From JBCCGR01 sp039029195 (GTDB lineage: Bacteria; Pseudomonadota; Alphaproteobacteria; Rhizobiales; Rhizobiaceae): DNA of 64,000 bases. Position numbers and translations under genes: made by a program. Below are positions 34,570 to 42,392 of the stretch, piece by piece (position 1 is the stretch's first letter; each line of letters begins with the position of its first letter). The notes under the pieces were generated by a model. It was not told where the DNA came from and searched no databases. It saw nothing but the letters and a program-made list of their open reading frames with translations. The stretch covers positions 21,706-85,705 of the forward strand of contig JBCCGR010000015.1 in assembly GCA_039029195.1 (NCBI GenBank), read 5' to 3'.

Positions 34570-36165
34570 TCAGTTCTCTTTTCCCGGTGATCTTTTCTGC
34601 GAGGTTCGGCCCCCGCTTTTTTGCTTTGCCGGCTTTTCATCGAGTTCAAAGTTCAGGCCCACCGATTTGCCGATTTTCTTCATTGCAGGCATCTGCAACG
34701 CAAGTTTCAACGCGCTGTCGACCGCGCCATCAATCGGCCCCGCCGCGGACTGTGCTCCATTGGTTGATCCCAGGCCCATGACTTGATTGATGCGAATGGA
34801 ATCGATCTTTTCCATTGGCTTCATCATCTCAGCCGCCAAAACTGGAAGCCGGTCCATCTTGTGCATGTCCAGTTTCATTGCGATAACCTGCGGAGAAAGC
34901 TGATTTTCAGCCTTGATCAACTGCGCCTTGCCTTCCGCTTCTGCGGCAAGTTCCGACCTTTTGGCGGCAGCCCTCATATCAGAGGCTTTTGCTTCAGCCT
35001 GGGCCGTATCCAACAAAGTTTGCACTTCTGATTTGGTCCGCTCCTCGCTGGTCTGCGATTGCTGTTGTACCTTGATGAGGGCGGTTGCCCGCTCGCGCTC
35101 GGCTGCAAGCCTTTCCTTTTCGCTTTGGACCTTTTCCTGCGCGGCGATGACGGATTCGCGGGAAAGCTCGGTTTCAGCGATGATCTCGTTTTCGTCTGCA
35201 CGTTTCTTCGCGAGCGCGATCTGGCTTTCGATTTTCGCTGATTCCGCCGCCAGCAGGGCGTCCACTTCGTGCTGGCGCAAATCCCGATCGCGTTCGATTT
35301 CCCGACGGCGGGTTTCCAATTCAGTTTCGATCTTGCCCTGATCCGCCTTTTTCTGGGATTCCAGGCGCGCAAGCTCCGTGGCAGCGGCAGAATCTGCCCT
35401 CGCCGCCTCGATGGATTGGGTTTGTGCGATCTCTGCCTGTTGCTGCTGCTCGTCAATCTCGAGTTTTCGTTTCAGACTATCGAGTTGCACCTGACGCACG
35501 GACACATCTGCATCGGCCTCGATCTCGGCGCGTTTCTTTTTGTTCGACGAAACCACTTCGGCTAACCGGCGCATACCGACCGCATTGAAGGCGTTGTTTT
35601 CATCCAATGAAGCAAAAGATGCCTGATCGAGATGGGTCAACGACGCGGATTCAAGCCGAAGCCCGTTGGATATCATTCCTTCCGCCAACTCCGCTCTGAC
35701 GGCCTTTACAAAGCCACCGCGGTCTTCATGCAACTGATCCATGGTCTTTGTGGCAACGACGGACTGCATGGCATCCACAAACCGGCCATTGAAAAGATTG
35801 CCCAACTCATCCGGATTCAAGGATCGTGAACCAAGCGATTGAGCCGCAGTGGCGACGCCTTCCGCAGTTGGTTCAACCCGCAGATAGAATTCCATCTCCG
35901 CATCCAGCCGCAGCCGATCCTCGGTCATCAGCGACTTTTCACCAAACCGGCGAATTTGCAGCCGCATGGTGCGCATGTTGATTTCTTCGACCTTGTGCAG
36001 GAACGGAAGCGCCAGAAAACCGCCATCGAGAACAACCTTTTCACCGCTGGCACCCGTTCTGATCAGCGCCCGCTCACGGGTCGCCTTGCGATAAAACCGC
36101 TGCAAAAAAGCGATGGCAATCGCCACCGCAACGACAATCACGACAATGGAAATGAAGACATTCAT
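34570..36165 (-). CDS. Flotillin/SPFH family membrane protein (YqiK-like)
   Basis: A 531-residue protein with one N-terminal membrane segment (about residues 2-22), an SPFH domain, and a long coiled coil (about 180-420) rich in Glu, Ala and Lys repeats. A short C-terminal flotillin region and a basic tail follow. Flotillins organise membrane microdomains. I chose the ATG at 36165 with GGAG 7 bp upstream; an ATG at 36189 and a TTG at 36231 are possible. It ends 22 bp before the amide-binding protein gene and may be co-transcribed with the transporter. Confidence 0.87.
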   Translation of the reverse strand: MNVFISIVVIVVAVAIAIAFLQRFYRKATRERALIRTGASGEKVVLDGGFLALPFLHKVEEINMRTMRLQIRRFGEKSLMTEDRLRLDAEMEFYLRVEPTAEGVATAAQSLGSRSLNPDELGNLFNGRFVDAMQSVVATKTMDQLHEDRGGFVKAVRAELAEGMISNGLRLESASLTHLDQASFASLDENNAFNAVGMRRLAEVVSSNKKKRAEIEADADVSVRQVQLDSLKRKLEIDEQQQQAEIAQTQSIEAARADSAAATELARLESQKKADQGKIETELETRRREIERDRDLRQHEVDALLAAESAKIESQIALAKKRADENEIIAETELSRESVIAAQEKVQSEKERLAAERERATALIKVQQQSQTSEERTKSEVQTLLDTAQAEAKASDMRAAAKRSELAAEAEGKAQLIKAENQLSPQVIAMKLDMHKMDRLPVLAAEMMKPMEKIDSIRINQVMGLGSTNGAQSAAGPIDGAVDSALKLALQMPAMKKIGKSVGLNFELDEKPAKQKSGGRTSQKRSPGKEN

Positions 36166-36274
36166 AGCCAGTCTCCGGAACTGTTCCATGCCCGTCAATT
36201 CCGAAGGAACTGCCACGGGCACACCATTCAAACCGATCCTGAAAGGTTGGCGCGGTTGCCGCTATGAGTCAATT

Positions 36275-36296
36275 ATTATTTTCCTAGGAAAATAAT
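36275..36296. promoter_or_regulatory. 22-bp perfect palindrome upstream of the flotillin gene
   Basis: A perfect palindrome with arms ATTATTTTCCT / AGGAAAATAAT in the gap between the AmiC-like gene and the flotillin gene. On the minus strand a TTGACT (36267-36272) lies just after it, so a regulator bound here would sit at the -35 of a promoter for the flotillin - amide transporter run. The divergent MarR (37573) is the nearest candidate regulator. It lacks a T-run typical of terminators. Confidence 0.6.
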
Positions 36297-36311
36297 GGAC
36301 ATAATTTCGAG

Positions 36312-37406
36312 CTATCGACCCGCAGGATAAGTGTCGATCACCTGAAATTCATGGCCGACCGCCTCGGCAAGAAACATTGTCGAACAGGACCCGCCACGCC
36401 CGGAAAAAATCGAATCCCGAGCACCTTCGATCTCGAGGATCAGATCGCGCAGACGCCAGTCTTTTGTCTCACTCTGCTTCGACAGCGCTTTGAGAAAATG
36501 CATGCCTTCATAAAGCGATTGGCCAATGGCGTTGAGTTGCGGGGCACGGGACCCAAACCTGGAGTGATATCGCTCCTTAAAACTGCTGTTTGATGCGGTT
36601 TTGAGGCCACCAAAGTAGCCGGAGGCCGCAAAAAGGCCGTCTGTGTTTTGCGCGCCAATCGCAAGAGCCACATTTTCCTCGATCGCGCAGGATAGTCTCA
36701 CAACTCGTCCAGATAGATCGGACTGGCCAAAGGCGCGATTGAAATGGATGGTATCGTCCCCCACCAGGGAGACAAGAACGGCATCAGGTTTGCGTTCAGA
36801 GATTTGCTCCAACAGCGTATCAAATTTGGTCGTGCCAAAAGGAAGATAGCGTTCACCGCAAACATTTCCACCATATTTCGTGATACCGCGTTTGAAAACC
36901 CGATGGCTTGCGTGCGGCCAAACATAGTCATTTCCAACGAGAAACCAGCGTTTCAGATTGTAGCGCTCTGACAGCCCCGCAGCAGCCGGCAACAGTTGCA
37001 TGGTGGGCGTTTCGCCAATGCAAAAAACACCTGCAGTCGTTTCGCCCCCCTCGTAAAGCGGGGTGTAAACATACGGCAATTGGCCACCGAGGGATTGAGC
37101 CAACGCTTCACGAACATCGCTGGTGTGCATGCCCACGATGGCGTCAATTTCGCCTTCGATAAACTGTTCTTCCGCCGACTCTGCGACAGATTGCGGGCAT
37201 TCTCCCGCGTCGACGATTTTAAGAACAATTTCCCGACCGTTGATGCCGCCGGCATGATTTATTTCTTCAGCGGCAATTTCCGCACAGGCCCGGCAGGACG
37301 CGCCCCAAATCCCTGCAGCACCGCTCGTCGGGATGAACAGGCCCACCGAGAGGAGATGTGGCCTTCTTGATGCAATGGAACTTTCAAGCCGTCTAGCGCG
37401 TGCCAT
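36312..37406 (-). CDS. AmiC-like amide sensor / type 1 periplasmic binding-fold protein without signal peptide
   Basis: A 364-residue two-lobed binding protein related to UrtA and Pseudomonas AmiC. The core starts LLSVGLFIPTSGAAGIWG near residue 18. VYTPLYEGGETTAGVFCIGETP and LVGNDYVWPHASHRVFKRG are the family blocks. It has no signal peptide, so it should be cytoplasmic, as for AmiC, which senses amides and restrains the antiterminator AmiR. No amiR gene is visible. The ATG at 37406 is preferred; a TTG at 37478 would add 24 residues. It is divergent from the MarR gene. Confidence 0.8.
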   Translation of the reverse strand: MARARRLESSIASRRPHLLSVGLFIPTSGAAGIWGASCRACAEIAAEEINHAGGINGREIVLKIVDAGECPQSVAESAEEQFIEGEIDAIVGMHTSDVREALAQSLGGQLPYVYTPLYEGGETTAGVFCIGETPTMQLLPAAAGLSERYNLKRWFLVGNDYVWPHASHRVFKRGITKYGGNVCGERYLPFGTTKFDTLLEQISERKPDAVLVSLVGDDTIHFNRAFGQSDLSGRVVRLSCAIEENVALAIGAQNTDGLFAASGYFGGLKTASNSSFKERYHSRFGSRAPQLNAIGQSLYEGMHFLKALSKQSETKDWRLRDLILEIEGARDSIFSGRGGSCSTMFLAEAVGHEFQVIDTYPAGR

Positions 37407-37572
37407 AACGGTTCCCAGCGATTCGATACATACACATGGTCCAGGCTCCCCGCAGACAGTCTGCGATGGATTGAGCAATCAGACAATGGGATTGTTTTCG
37501 TGGGATGGTCGTGAGATTATTTGAATTGGAAATTAAATCGACCTATATGCGACATCCGATCATCTGTTTTGG

Positions 37573-38010
37573 TTGAGGCCCCCATTGCGCGAAAACGAGA
37601 ACATCTTGAGCGAAGACAATCTGACGATTGTGCTGGCGCGCGCGCATCGCAATGTACATGGCCGCATCAGTGATATCCTAAAGGCCCGGGATATTCCGGT
37701 GGAGCAGTGGCGTATTCTCTCCGTGCTGGCAGACGGAGAAGGCCACACCGTTGGTTCCTTGTGCGATCGGGCGGTGATGAATTTTTCCGCGCTTTCAAAA
37801 ACCATCGACAGGATGGTTTCGCGCGCACTTGTTCATCGAAAGCAAGATGAAACCGATCATCGACGTGTGCTGGTCTACATCACACAGTTCGGGATCGAGC
37901 TTTATGCATCCTGCAAAGCCGATATGGAGCAAAGCGAAAGCCATTTGATCGGCGGATTGAGCGAAACCGAAACATCAACGCTCAAGACCCTGCTGCAGCG
38001 ACTAGTCTGA
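37573..38010 (+). CDS. MarR family transcriptional regulator
   Basis: A 145-residue winged-helix regulator with MarR features: helix 1 NLTIVLARAHRNVHG, WRILSVLADGEGHTVGSLC, the recognition region ALSKTIDRMVSRALV, and the wing QDETDHRRVLVYITQFG. The start is uncertain: TTG at 37573 or TTG at 37606, neither with a strong ribosome binding site. It is divergent from the AmiC-like gene and so a candidate regulator of the amide locus. Many MarR proteins sense aromatic acids. Confidence 0.85.
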   Translation: MRPPLRENENILSEDNLTIVLARAHRNVHGRISDILKARDIPVEQWRILSVLADGEGHTVGSLCDRAVMNFSALSKTIDRMVSRALVHRKQDETDHRRVLVYITQFGIELYASCKADMEQSESHLIGGLSETETSTLKTLLQRLV

Positions 38011-38040
38011 AACACGCATCATCTAACCCATTGAAATTTT

Positions 38041-38117
38041 TGGTAGCGGGAGAGGGACTTGAACCCCCGACACGCGGATTATGATTCCGCTGCTCTAACC
38101 ACCTGAGCTACCCCGCC
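38041..38117 (-). tRNA. tRNA-Met (CAT anticodon)
   Basis: On the minus strand a 77-nt cloverleaf starts GGCGGGGTAGCTCAGGTGG and ends with encoded CCA. The anticodon stem GCGGA/TCCGC encloses the loop ATCATAA with anticodon CAT. The T arm is CGGGGGTTCAAGTCCCT with a short mismatch. It resembles alphaproteobacterial elongator tRNA-Met; tRNA-Ile2 (lysidine) is the alternative and would need a covariance model to exclude. The 277 bp that follow up to 38394 show no gene. Confidence 0.9.
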
Positions 38118-38394
38118 ACAGGGTCGGGCAACCAACGATCCGGAGCGCCGGACCCTGCCCTTCACGAACGTCAATATTTCAACCGGCGTTCAAGCACGGG
38201 GCTTATAGAAACGTCCAATTGCAGCGTCAAGCGCTGTTGCGGTGCGGATATGAGAATTTACCGTACAAAATCCGACCCGCAATATGTCGCTCCTGATTGA
38301 ACGGGACGGCTGAGGCTGTGTAATAGTTGGCCAGGCTGAACTTCCCGCCCCAGCGGGCAAGTGGTTTCAACGTTTGATGCAACAGGACAATCCT

Positions 38395-39516
38395 ATGACC
38401 AGCGCTGCTGCCCTGCTTCACGAGACTGTTTCGACCCCCTTTGAGGAAGCGCGCGCCATGCCGCCCTCGGTTTATACGTCGGACGAATTTCTGAAACAGG
38501 AGTTGAACGGCATTTTCGCCCGCGACTGGTTTTGCGTGGGCCGGGCTTCGTCGATGAGTGAGCCGGGTGACTACGTCACCACCGAACTCGCCGGTCAGCC
38601 TGTTGTGGTCGTCAGAGGTCATGATGGCGCGCTGCGGGCGATGTCGAATGTCTGCCTGCACCGTATGTCCACCCTGCTTGAAGGGCGCGGCAACACCAGG
38701 TCCATTGTGTGCCCCTATCATGCCTGGACCTACAATCTCGACGGCTCACTGCGCGGCGCACCGGCGATGACCCTCAACCGCGATTTCTGTAAGAAGAGTT
38801 ATGTGCTTCCCGATATCCGTTGCGAGGAATGGCTTGGCTGGGTGTTCGTCACGCTGAATGCTGAAGCATCGCCGGTTGCCAGCCAACTCAGCGATGTGGA
38901 AGCGCTGATCGGTGATTATGATTTGGCGAACTACACCGAGACATTTTTCGAAACCCACGTGTGGAACACCAACTGGAAGGTGCTCGCCGAAAATTTCATG
39001 GAGAGCTACCATTTGCCCGTGTGTCATGCTGGCACCATTGGCGGGCTCTCCAAGCTGGAAGAAATGGTGTGCCCGCCAGGTGAGGCTGCATTCAACTACC
39101 ACACGATCCTGAAAGATGATCAGCTCAAGATCGCGCTTGCCCATCCGGATAATACGCGCCTTAAAGGCGACCGCCGCCGCATGACCTATCTCCTGGCCAT
39201 CTATCCAAGTCTGATGATCACGCTGACCCCCGGCTATTTCTGGTACCTCAGCCTCCACCCTGAAGGTGTGGACCATGTGCGCATCGGTTTTGGCGGTGGC
39301 ATGTCGCAAGACTATGTGAATGATCCCGATGCCCAGAAGCACTTTGAAAACCTCAAAACCCTGCTTGACGAGGTGAATGAGGAAGACAGGGGCTGCACGG
39401 AGAAGGTCTATCGCGGCCTTTCCTCACAGGTCGCCAAACCGGGACATTTGTCGCATTTGGAGCGGCCAAACTATGATTTTGCCCACTACATTAATGACAG
39501 GATCAACGCTGCCTGA
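38395..39516 (+). CDS. Rieske aromatic ring-hydroxylating / oxidative demethylase oxygenase (1)
   Basis: A 373-residue Rieske non-heme iron oxygenase alpha subunit. The [2Fe-2S] ligands are Cys87, His89 (CLHRM), Cys106 and His109 (CPYHAW). The mononuclear iron histidines are His206 and His211 in ENFMESYHLPVCH. Size and this motif fit the branch that includes betaine and carnitine oxygenases (GbcA/CntA/stachydrine demethylase), so an N-demethylation or C-N cleavage role is plausible. The start ATG at 38395 has AGGA upstream; a TTG-ATG pair at 38374/38377 is possible. It is followed by RidA, DUF1028 and a second Rieske gene. Confidence 0.9.
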   Translation: MTSAAALLHETVSTPFEEARAMPPSVYTSDEFLKQELNGIFARDWFCVGRASSMSEPGDYVTTELAGQPVVVVRGHDGALRAMSNVCLHRMSTLLEGRGNTRSIVCPYHAWTYNLDGSLRGAPAMTLNRDFCKKSYVLPDIRCEEWLGWVFVTLNAEASPVASQLSDVEALIGDYDLANYTETFFETHVWNTNWKVLAENFMESYHLPVCHAGTIGGLSKLEEMVCPPGEAAFNYHTILKDDQLKIALAHPDNTRLKGDRRRMTYLLAIYPSLMITLTPGYFWYLSLHPEGVDHVRIGFGGGMSQDYVNDPDAQKHFENLKTLLDEVNEEDRGCTEKVYRGLSSQVAKPGHLSHLERPNYDFAHYINDRINAA

Positions 39517-39556
39517 GTGAGACGAACTGTTCGCCGGGCAAAACGGGGCGAGCACC

Positions 39557-39973
39557 TTGGTTCACACACGCATCCGCAAGTTTAACACCAAAGACACTTA
39601 TCCTGAGCAGAATCTCGACAATGATCTGTGCCAGGCTGTGGTCACCCATGGTGGGAAGACAGTCTGGATGCGCGGCCAGTGTCCGCAAAATCTCGATGAT
39701 GCGAAAAACATCGAAAGCCACGACCCGGTCGAACAGACCCACAAGGTGATGCAGAACATTCGCCAGCTCATCGAAGAAGCGGGCGGAAACATAAGCCATC
39801 TGGTGAAAGTGGTGGTTTACATCACTGATGTGCGCCACCGCGAGGCGGTCTACCGGACCATGGGAGACTATATAAAAGGCGTTCACCCGGTCTCAACCGG
39901 GCTGGTGGTTCAGGCGCTCGCGCGACCCGAATGGCTGGTGGAGATTGATGCCACCGCGGTGATACCGGAATGA
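39557..39973 (+). CDS. RidA family protein
   Basis: A 138-residue YjgF/YER057c/UK114 family protein. RidA proteins deaminate reactive enamine/imine intermediates. Conserved features are VWMRGQCPQNLD near residue 37, and near residue 100 YRTMGDYIKG; the residue equivalent to the RidA catalytic Arg is not obvious, so this may be a non-archetypal Rid subfamily. The start is TTG at 39557. It lies between the two Rieske genes and overlaps DUF1028 by ATGA, suggesting a role in handling imines formed by oxidative dealkylation. Confidence 0.85.
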   Translation: MVHTRIRKFNTKDTYPEQNLDNDLCQAVVTHGGKTVWMRGQCPQNLDDAKNIESHDPVEQTHKVMQNIRQLIEEAGGNISHLVKVVVYITDVRHREAVYRTMGDYIKGVHPVSTGLVVQALARPEWLVEIDATAVIPE

Positions 39974-40644
39974 CCTTCTCGCTGGTCGCCCTCTGCCGTG
40001 AGACCGGCATGTTCGGCGTCGCGATCTCGTCGTCCTCGCCCGCTGTTGCTGCCCGCTGCTCTTACACGCGGGCAGGCGTTGGGGCCGTCGCGAGCCAAAA
40101 CATCACCGATCCGAGGCTGGGCCCTCTTGTGCTGGAGCGTCTTGCTGCTGGAGATGATGCGGTTCAAGCGGTCGAGACGGTTATTGAGGGGGCCGAGTTT
40201 ACCGACTACCGCCAGCTTCTGGCGATTGATGGGCAGGGCAACACGGCCATTCATTCGGGACCAAACTCGCTTGGCATCTGGACCCATGCGCAAGGGCAGG
40301 ATGTCATATCCGCGGGAAACTTATTGGCCAGTGACGATGTTCCGCAAGCCATCGTTGCAGGATTTGAAACGGCCGATGGTCATCTGGGAGACCGGTTGGT
40401 GGCAGCGATGAAAGCCGGGCTTGAGGCGGGCGGCGAAGCCGGACCCGTTCACTCGGCAGGCATGCAGATTTGCGATCAGGTGAGCTGGCCTGTTGCAGAC
40501 CTGCGCTGTGATTGGACAGAAGACTGTCCTATTGCGGCCATTGAAGCGGCCTGGGCCGTCTACAAACCGCAACTCGAAGCCTATGTGCAACGTGCGCTCG
40601 ATCCCCGCGAAGCGCCATCCTACGGGGTTCCCGGCGATGAATAA
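39970..40644 (+). CDS. DUF1028 family protein
   Basis: A 224-residue protein of the DUF1028 (Ntn-hydrolase-like) family. It starts MTFSLVALCRETGMFGVAISSSSPAVAARC and continues with GVGAVASQNITDP, which are the family's hallmark blocks. The function is not established; members often sit beside RidA and amidohydrolase genes. The start overlaps the RidA stop and the 3' end overlaps the second Rieske gene by 8 bp, so translation of these three genes is tightly coupled. Confidence 0.88.
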   Translation: MTFSLVALCRETGMFGVAISSSSPAVAARCSYTRAGVGAVASQNITDPRLGPLVLERLAAGDDAVQAVETVIEGAEFTDYRQLLAIDGQGNTAIHSGPNSLGIWTHAQGQDVISAGNLLASDDVPQAIVAGFETADGHLGDRLVAAMKAGLEAGGEAGPVHSAGMQICDQVSWPVADLRCDWTEDCPIAAIEAAWAVYKPQLEAYVQRALDPREAPSYGVPGDE

Positions 40645-41797
40645 GCTCCAAATCGACCGCCACTTGGAGCCTCACGGCCCCTACAGCCGCATTCCTGAAA
40701 TGCGCGTTGAACTGGCAACGCTGGCACAATTGCCGGACGACGCACCATTCGGGCTTCCGGGAAAATTCTATGTGGACGATGCCTGGTTTTTGCATGAGCG
40801 CGAAACCCATTTGCGGACGGGTTGGCACTGCGTCGCGCGGGCTGATGAACTGCCGGAGACCGGCGACTATCTGACCCTTGAATTGCTGGGCGAGCCGCTG
40901 ATCCTAGTGCGCGACAAGGGCGGGCTGAAGGCGCTCTCCAACGTGTGTCGCCATCGCGGCATGCCGCTGGCCCAGGGTTCAGGAACCGCCAAGCGCTTTG
41001 TCTGTCCCTATCATGCGTGGATGTACGGAACGGATGGGCAGCTCCAGCGCGCCGCACGCATGAAGAATGCCGGGTTCGACCCGAAATCCTGCAAGCTGGG
41101 GGGGTTTGCTCTGCGGGAGCGGTTTGGCTTTCTCTATGTGTCGCTGAGCGAAACGCCTGGTGACATCGACGCTGCGCTGAGCGGCCTTGACGCGGTCATA
41201 GGGGCCTACCAACCTGAACAATATCGTCTGGTTCACGCGGCAACCGAGGTCTGGAACACCAATTGGAAATGCCTCGTTGAGAACTTCATGGAAGGCTATC
41301 ACCTCTCCGTGGTTCACCCGCAAACGCTGCATGGCTACACCCCAACGGGTTTGAGCAAGAAGGCCGCATCAGGGGCCGGGTTCACCAGCTATTTTGCGAA
41401 TTATCCCTCAGACCTTCCCTCTCGCGGGAGCGGCGCTCCGGGGCTCGATCCAGACGCGCGGCATCGTTCTTCCCTCTTCTCCGCCTTTCCCTGTCAGGTG
41501 GCGAGTGTGGCCGCATCGCTGCTGGTTTCCCTTTCCATTCGCCCGCTCACCGCACAATCCATCGAAGTGCGCTGGACCATGTCGGTTTATGGCGATGATC
41601 TGGACGAGGAGACCATTGAAGAGCGGATCGCGCTCTGGAATGAGGTCAACCGTGAAGACCGGGAAAAGCTGGAACTCATGCAGCGCGCGCTTGGGTCGGT
41701 TCATGCCACCGGAGGACCGCTTGCGGGCGAGGACTATGAAGGAACCGTCCTGGATTTCCTCAAGTGGCTGGCGCGGACGGACGCTGCCGCTGGTTAG
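40637..41797 (+). CDS. Rieske aromatic ring-hydroxylating / oxidative demethylase oxygenase (2)
   Basis: A 386-residue Rieske oxygenase with [2Fe-2S] ligands Cys104, His106 (CRHRGM), Cys123 and His126 (CPYHAW). The mononuclear iron block is ENFMEGYHLSVVHPQTLH near residue 215. It is a divergent paralogue of the enzyme at 38395-39516. The ATG at 40637 lies within the DUF1028 3' end. The ferredoxin reductase at 45154 is a possible electron donor. Confidence 0.9.
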   Translation: MNKLQIDRHLEPHGPYSRIPEMRVELATLAQLPDDAPFGLPGKFYVDDAWFLHERETHLRTGWHCVARADELPETGDYLTLELLGEPLILVRDKGGLKALSNVCRHRGMPLAQGSGTAKRFVCPYHAWMYGTDGQLQRAARMKNAGFDPKSCKLGGFALRERFGFLYVSLSETPGDIDAALSGLDAVIGAYQPEQYRLVHAATEVWNTNWKCLVENFMEGYHLSVVHPQTLHGYTPTGLSKKAASGAGFTSYFANYPSDLPSRGSGAPGLDPDARHRSSLFSAFPCQVASVAASLLVSLSIRPLTAQSIEVRWTMSVYGDDLDEETIEERIALWNEVNREDREKLELMQRALGSVHATGGPLAGEDYEGTVLDFLKWLARTDAAAG

Positions 41798-42035
41798 CAC
41801 CTGTCAGTATTGAACTAAAACCCCGCCCAAATCAGTTGTTCTGGCCTTCAATGCACGCGGTCCGGGAAAGGTAACGTTAAGTCGCCGGGGAGTCGCGGAA
41901 GTTACATACGGCCGTTTACGACGTCGTATATCAGCTGTCTCCTGATCGCCCCCTTGCGGGCACAGCGAACGCATATGGAGTTGGGTGCTACAGCCCAGTG
42001 AAAATCCCATGCAACAAACCTCGGTTTTTGTTCCA

Positions 42036-42119
42036 CACCTCATCCTGAGCTCGTCGAAGGACGGGGTGTGGCCAGGTTTGGAGGCCACCTCGTGGTTCGA
42101 CAGGCTCACCATGAGGTGG
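42036..42119. repeat. Inverted intergenic repeat (CACCTCATCCTGAGC type)
   Basis: Arms beginning CACCTCATCCTGAGCTCG (42036 on) and ending CTCACCATGAGGTG (to 42118) form an imperfect inverted pair with a few mismatches. This is a widespread proteobacterial palindromic element. It lies in the 595-bp gap 41798-42392, which has no gene I can support. Confidence 0.6.
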
Positions 42120-42145
42120 ACTATGGGAACATAGTTGTCACACCC

Positions 42146-42275
42146 TCCAATTCCCTCCCGTTTTCCAAAGGGGAGGGTGGCGTGGCGTAATCATGACGGG
42201 TGGGGATTGTGGCCACTTTCTCCCCCACCCGTCGTCTTACGACGACACCCTCCCCCGCTGGGAGAGGGAAACAAC
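42146..42275. repeat. Long mosaic intergenic repeat (RIME-like), copy B
   Basis: About 130 bp matching copy A (7190-7330) in reverse orientation. It includes the CAAAGGGGAGGGTGGCGT block, CGGGTGGGGATTGTGG, TCTCCCCCACCCG and ACACCCTCCCCCGCTGG. The copies differ mainly in the loop segments. It is located downstream of the flavin monooxygenase-like gene (minus strand). Confidence 0.7.
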
Positions 42276-42392
42276 AGAGCCTGAAATCCAAGATAACCGC
42301 AGAATGCGATAACCCTGCACACAACCGGTGGAGATGAGAACACGGTGATATCGAAGCCCGAAACCAACTACGGAAAACTGGGCAAATAGAGT

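Noticed and set aside
36275..36296. The 22-bp palindrome as a rho-independent terminator of the AmiC-like gene
   Set aside because: The stem is AT-rich and lacks a following T-run on the minus strand; a regulator site fits better.
41798..42392. Possible small genes in the long gap after the second Rieske gene
   Set aside because: The open frames coincide with two repeat elements and show no ribosome binding site or coding character.
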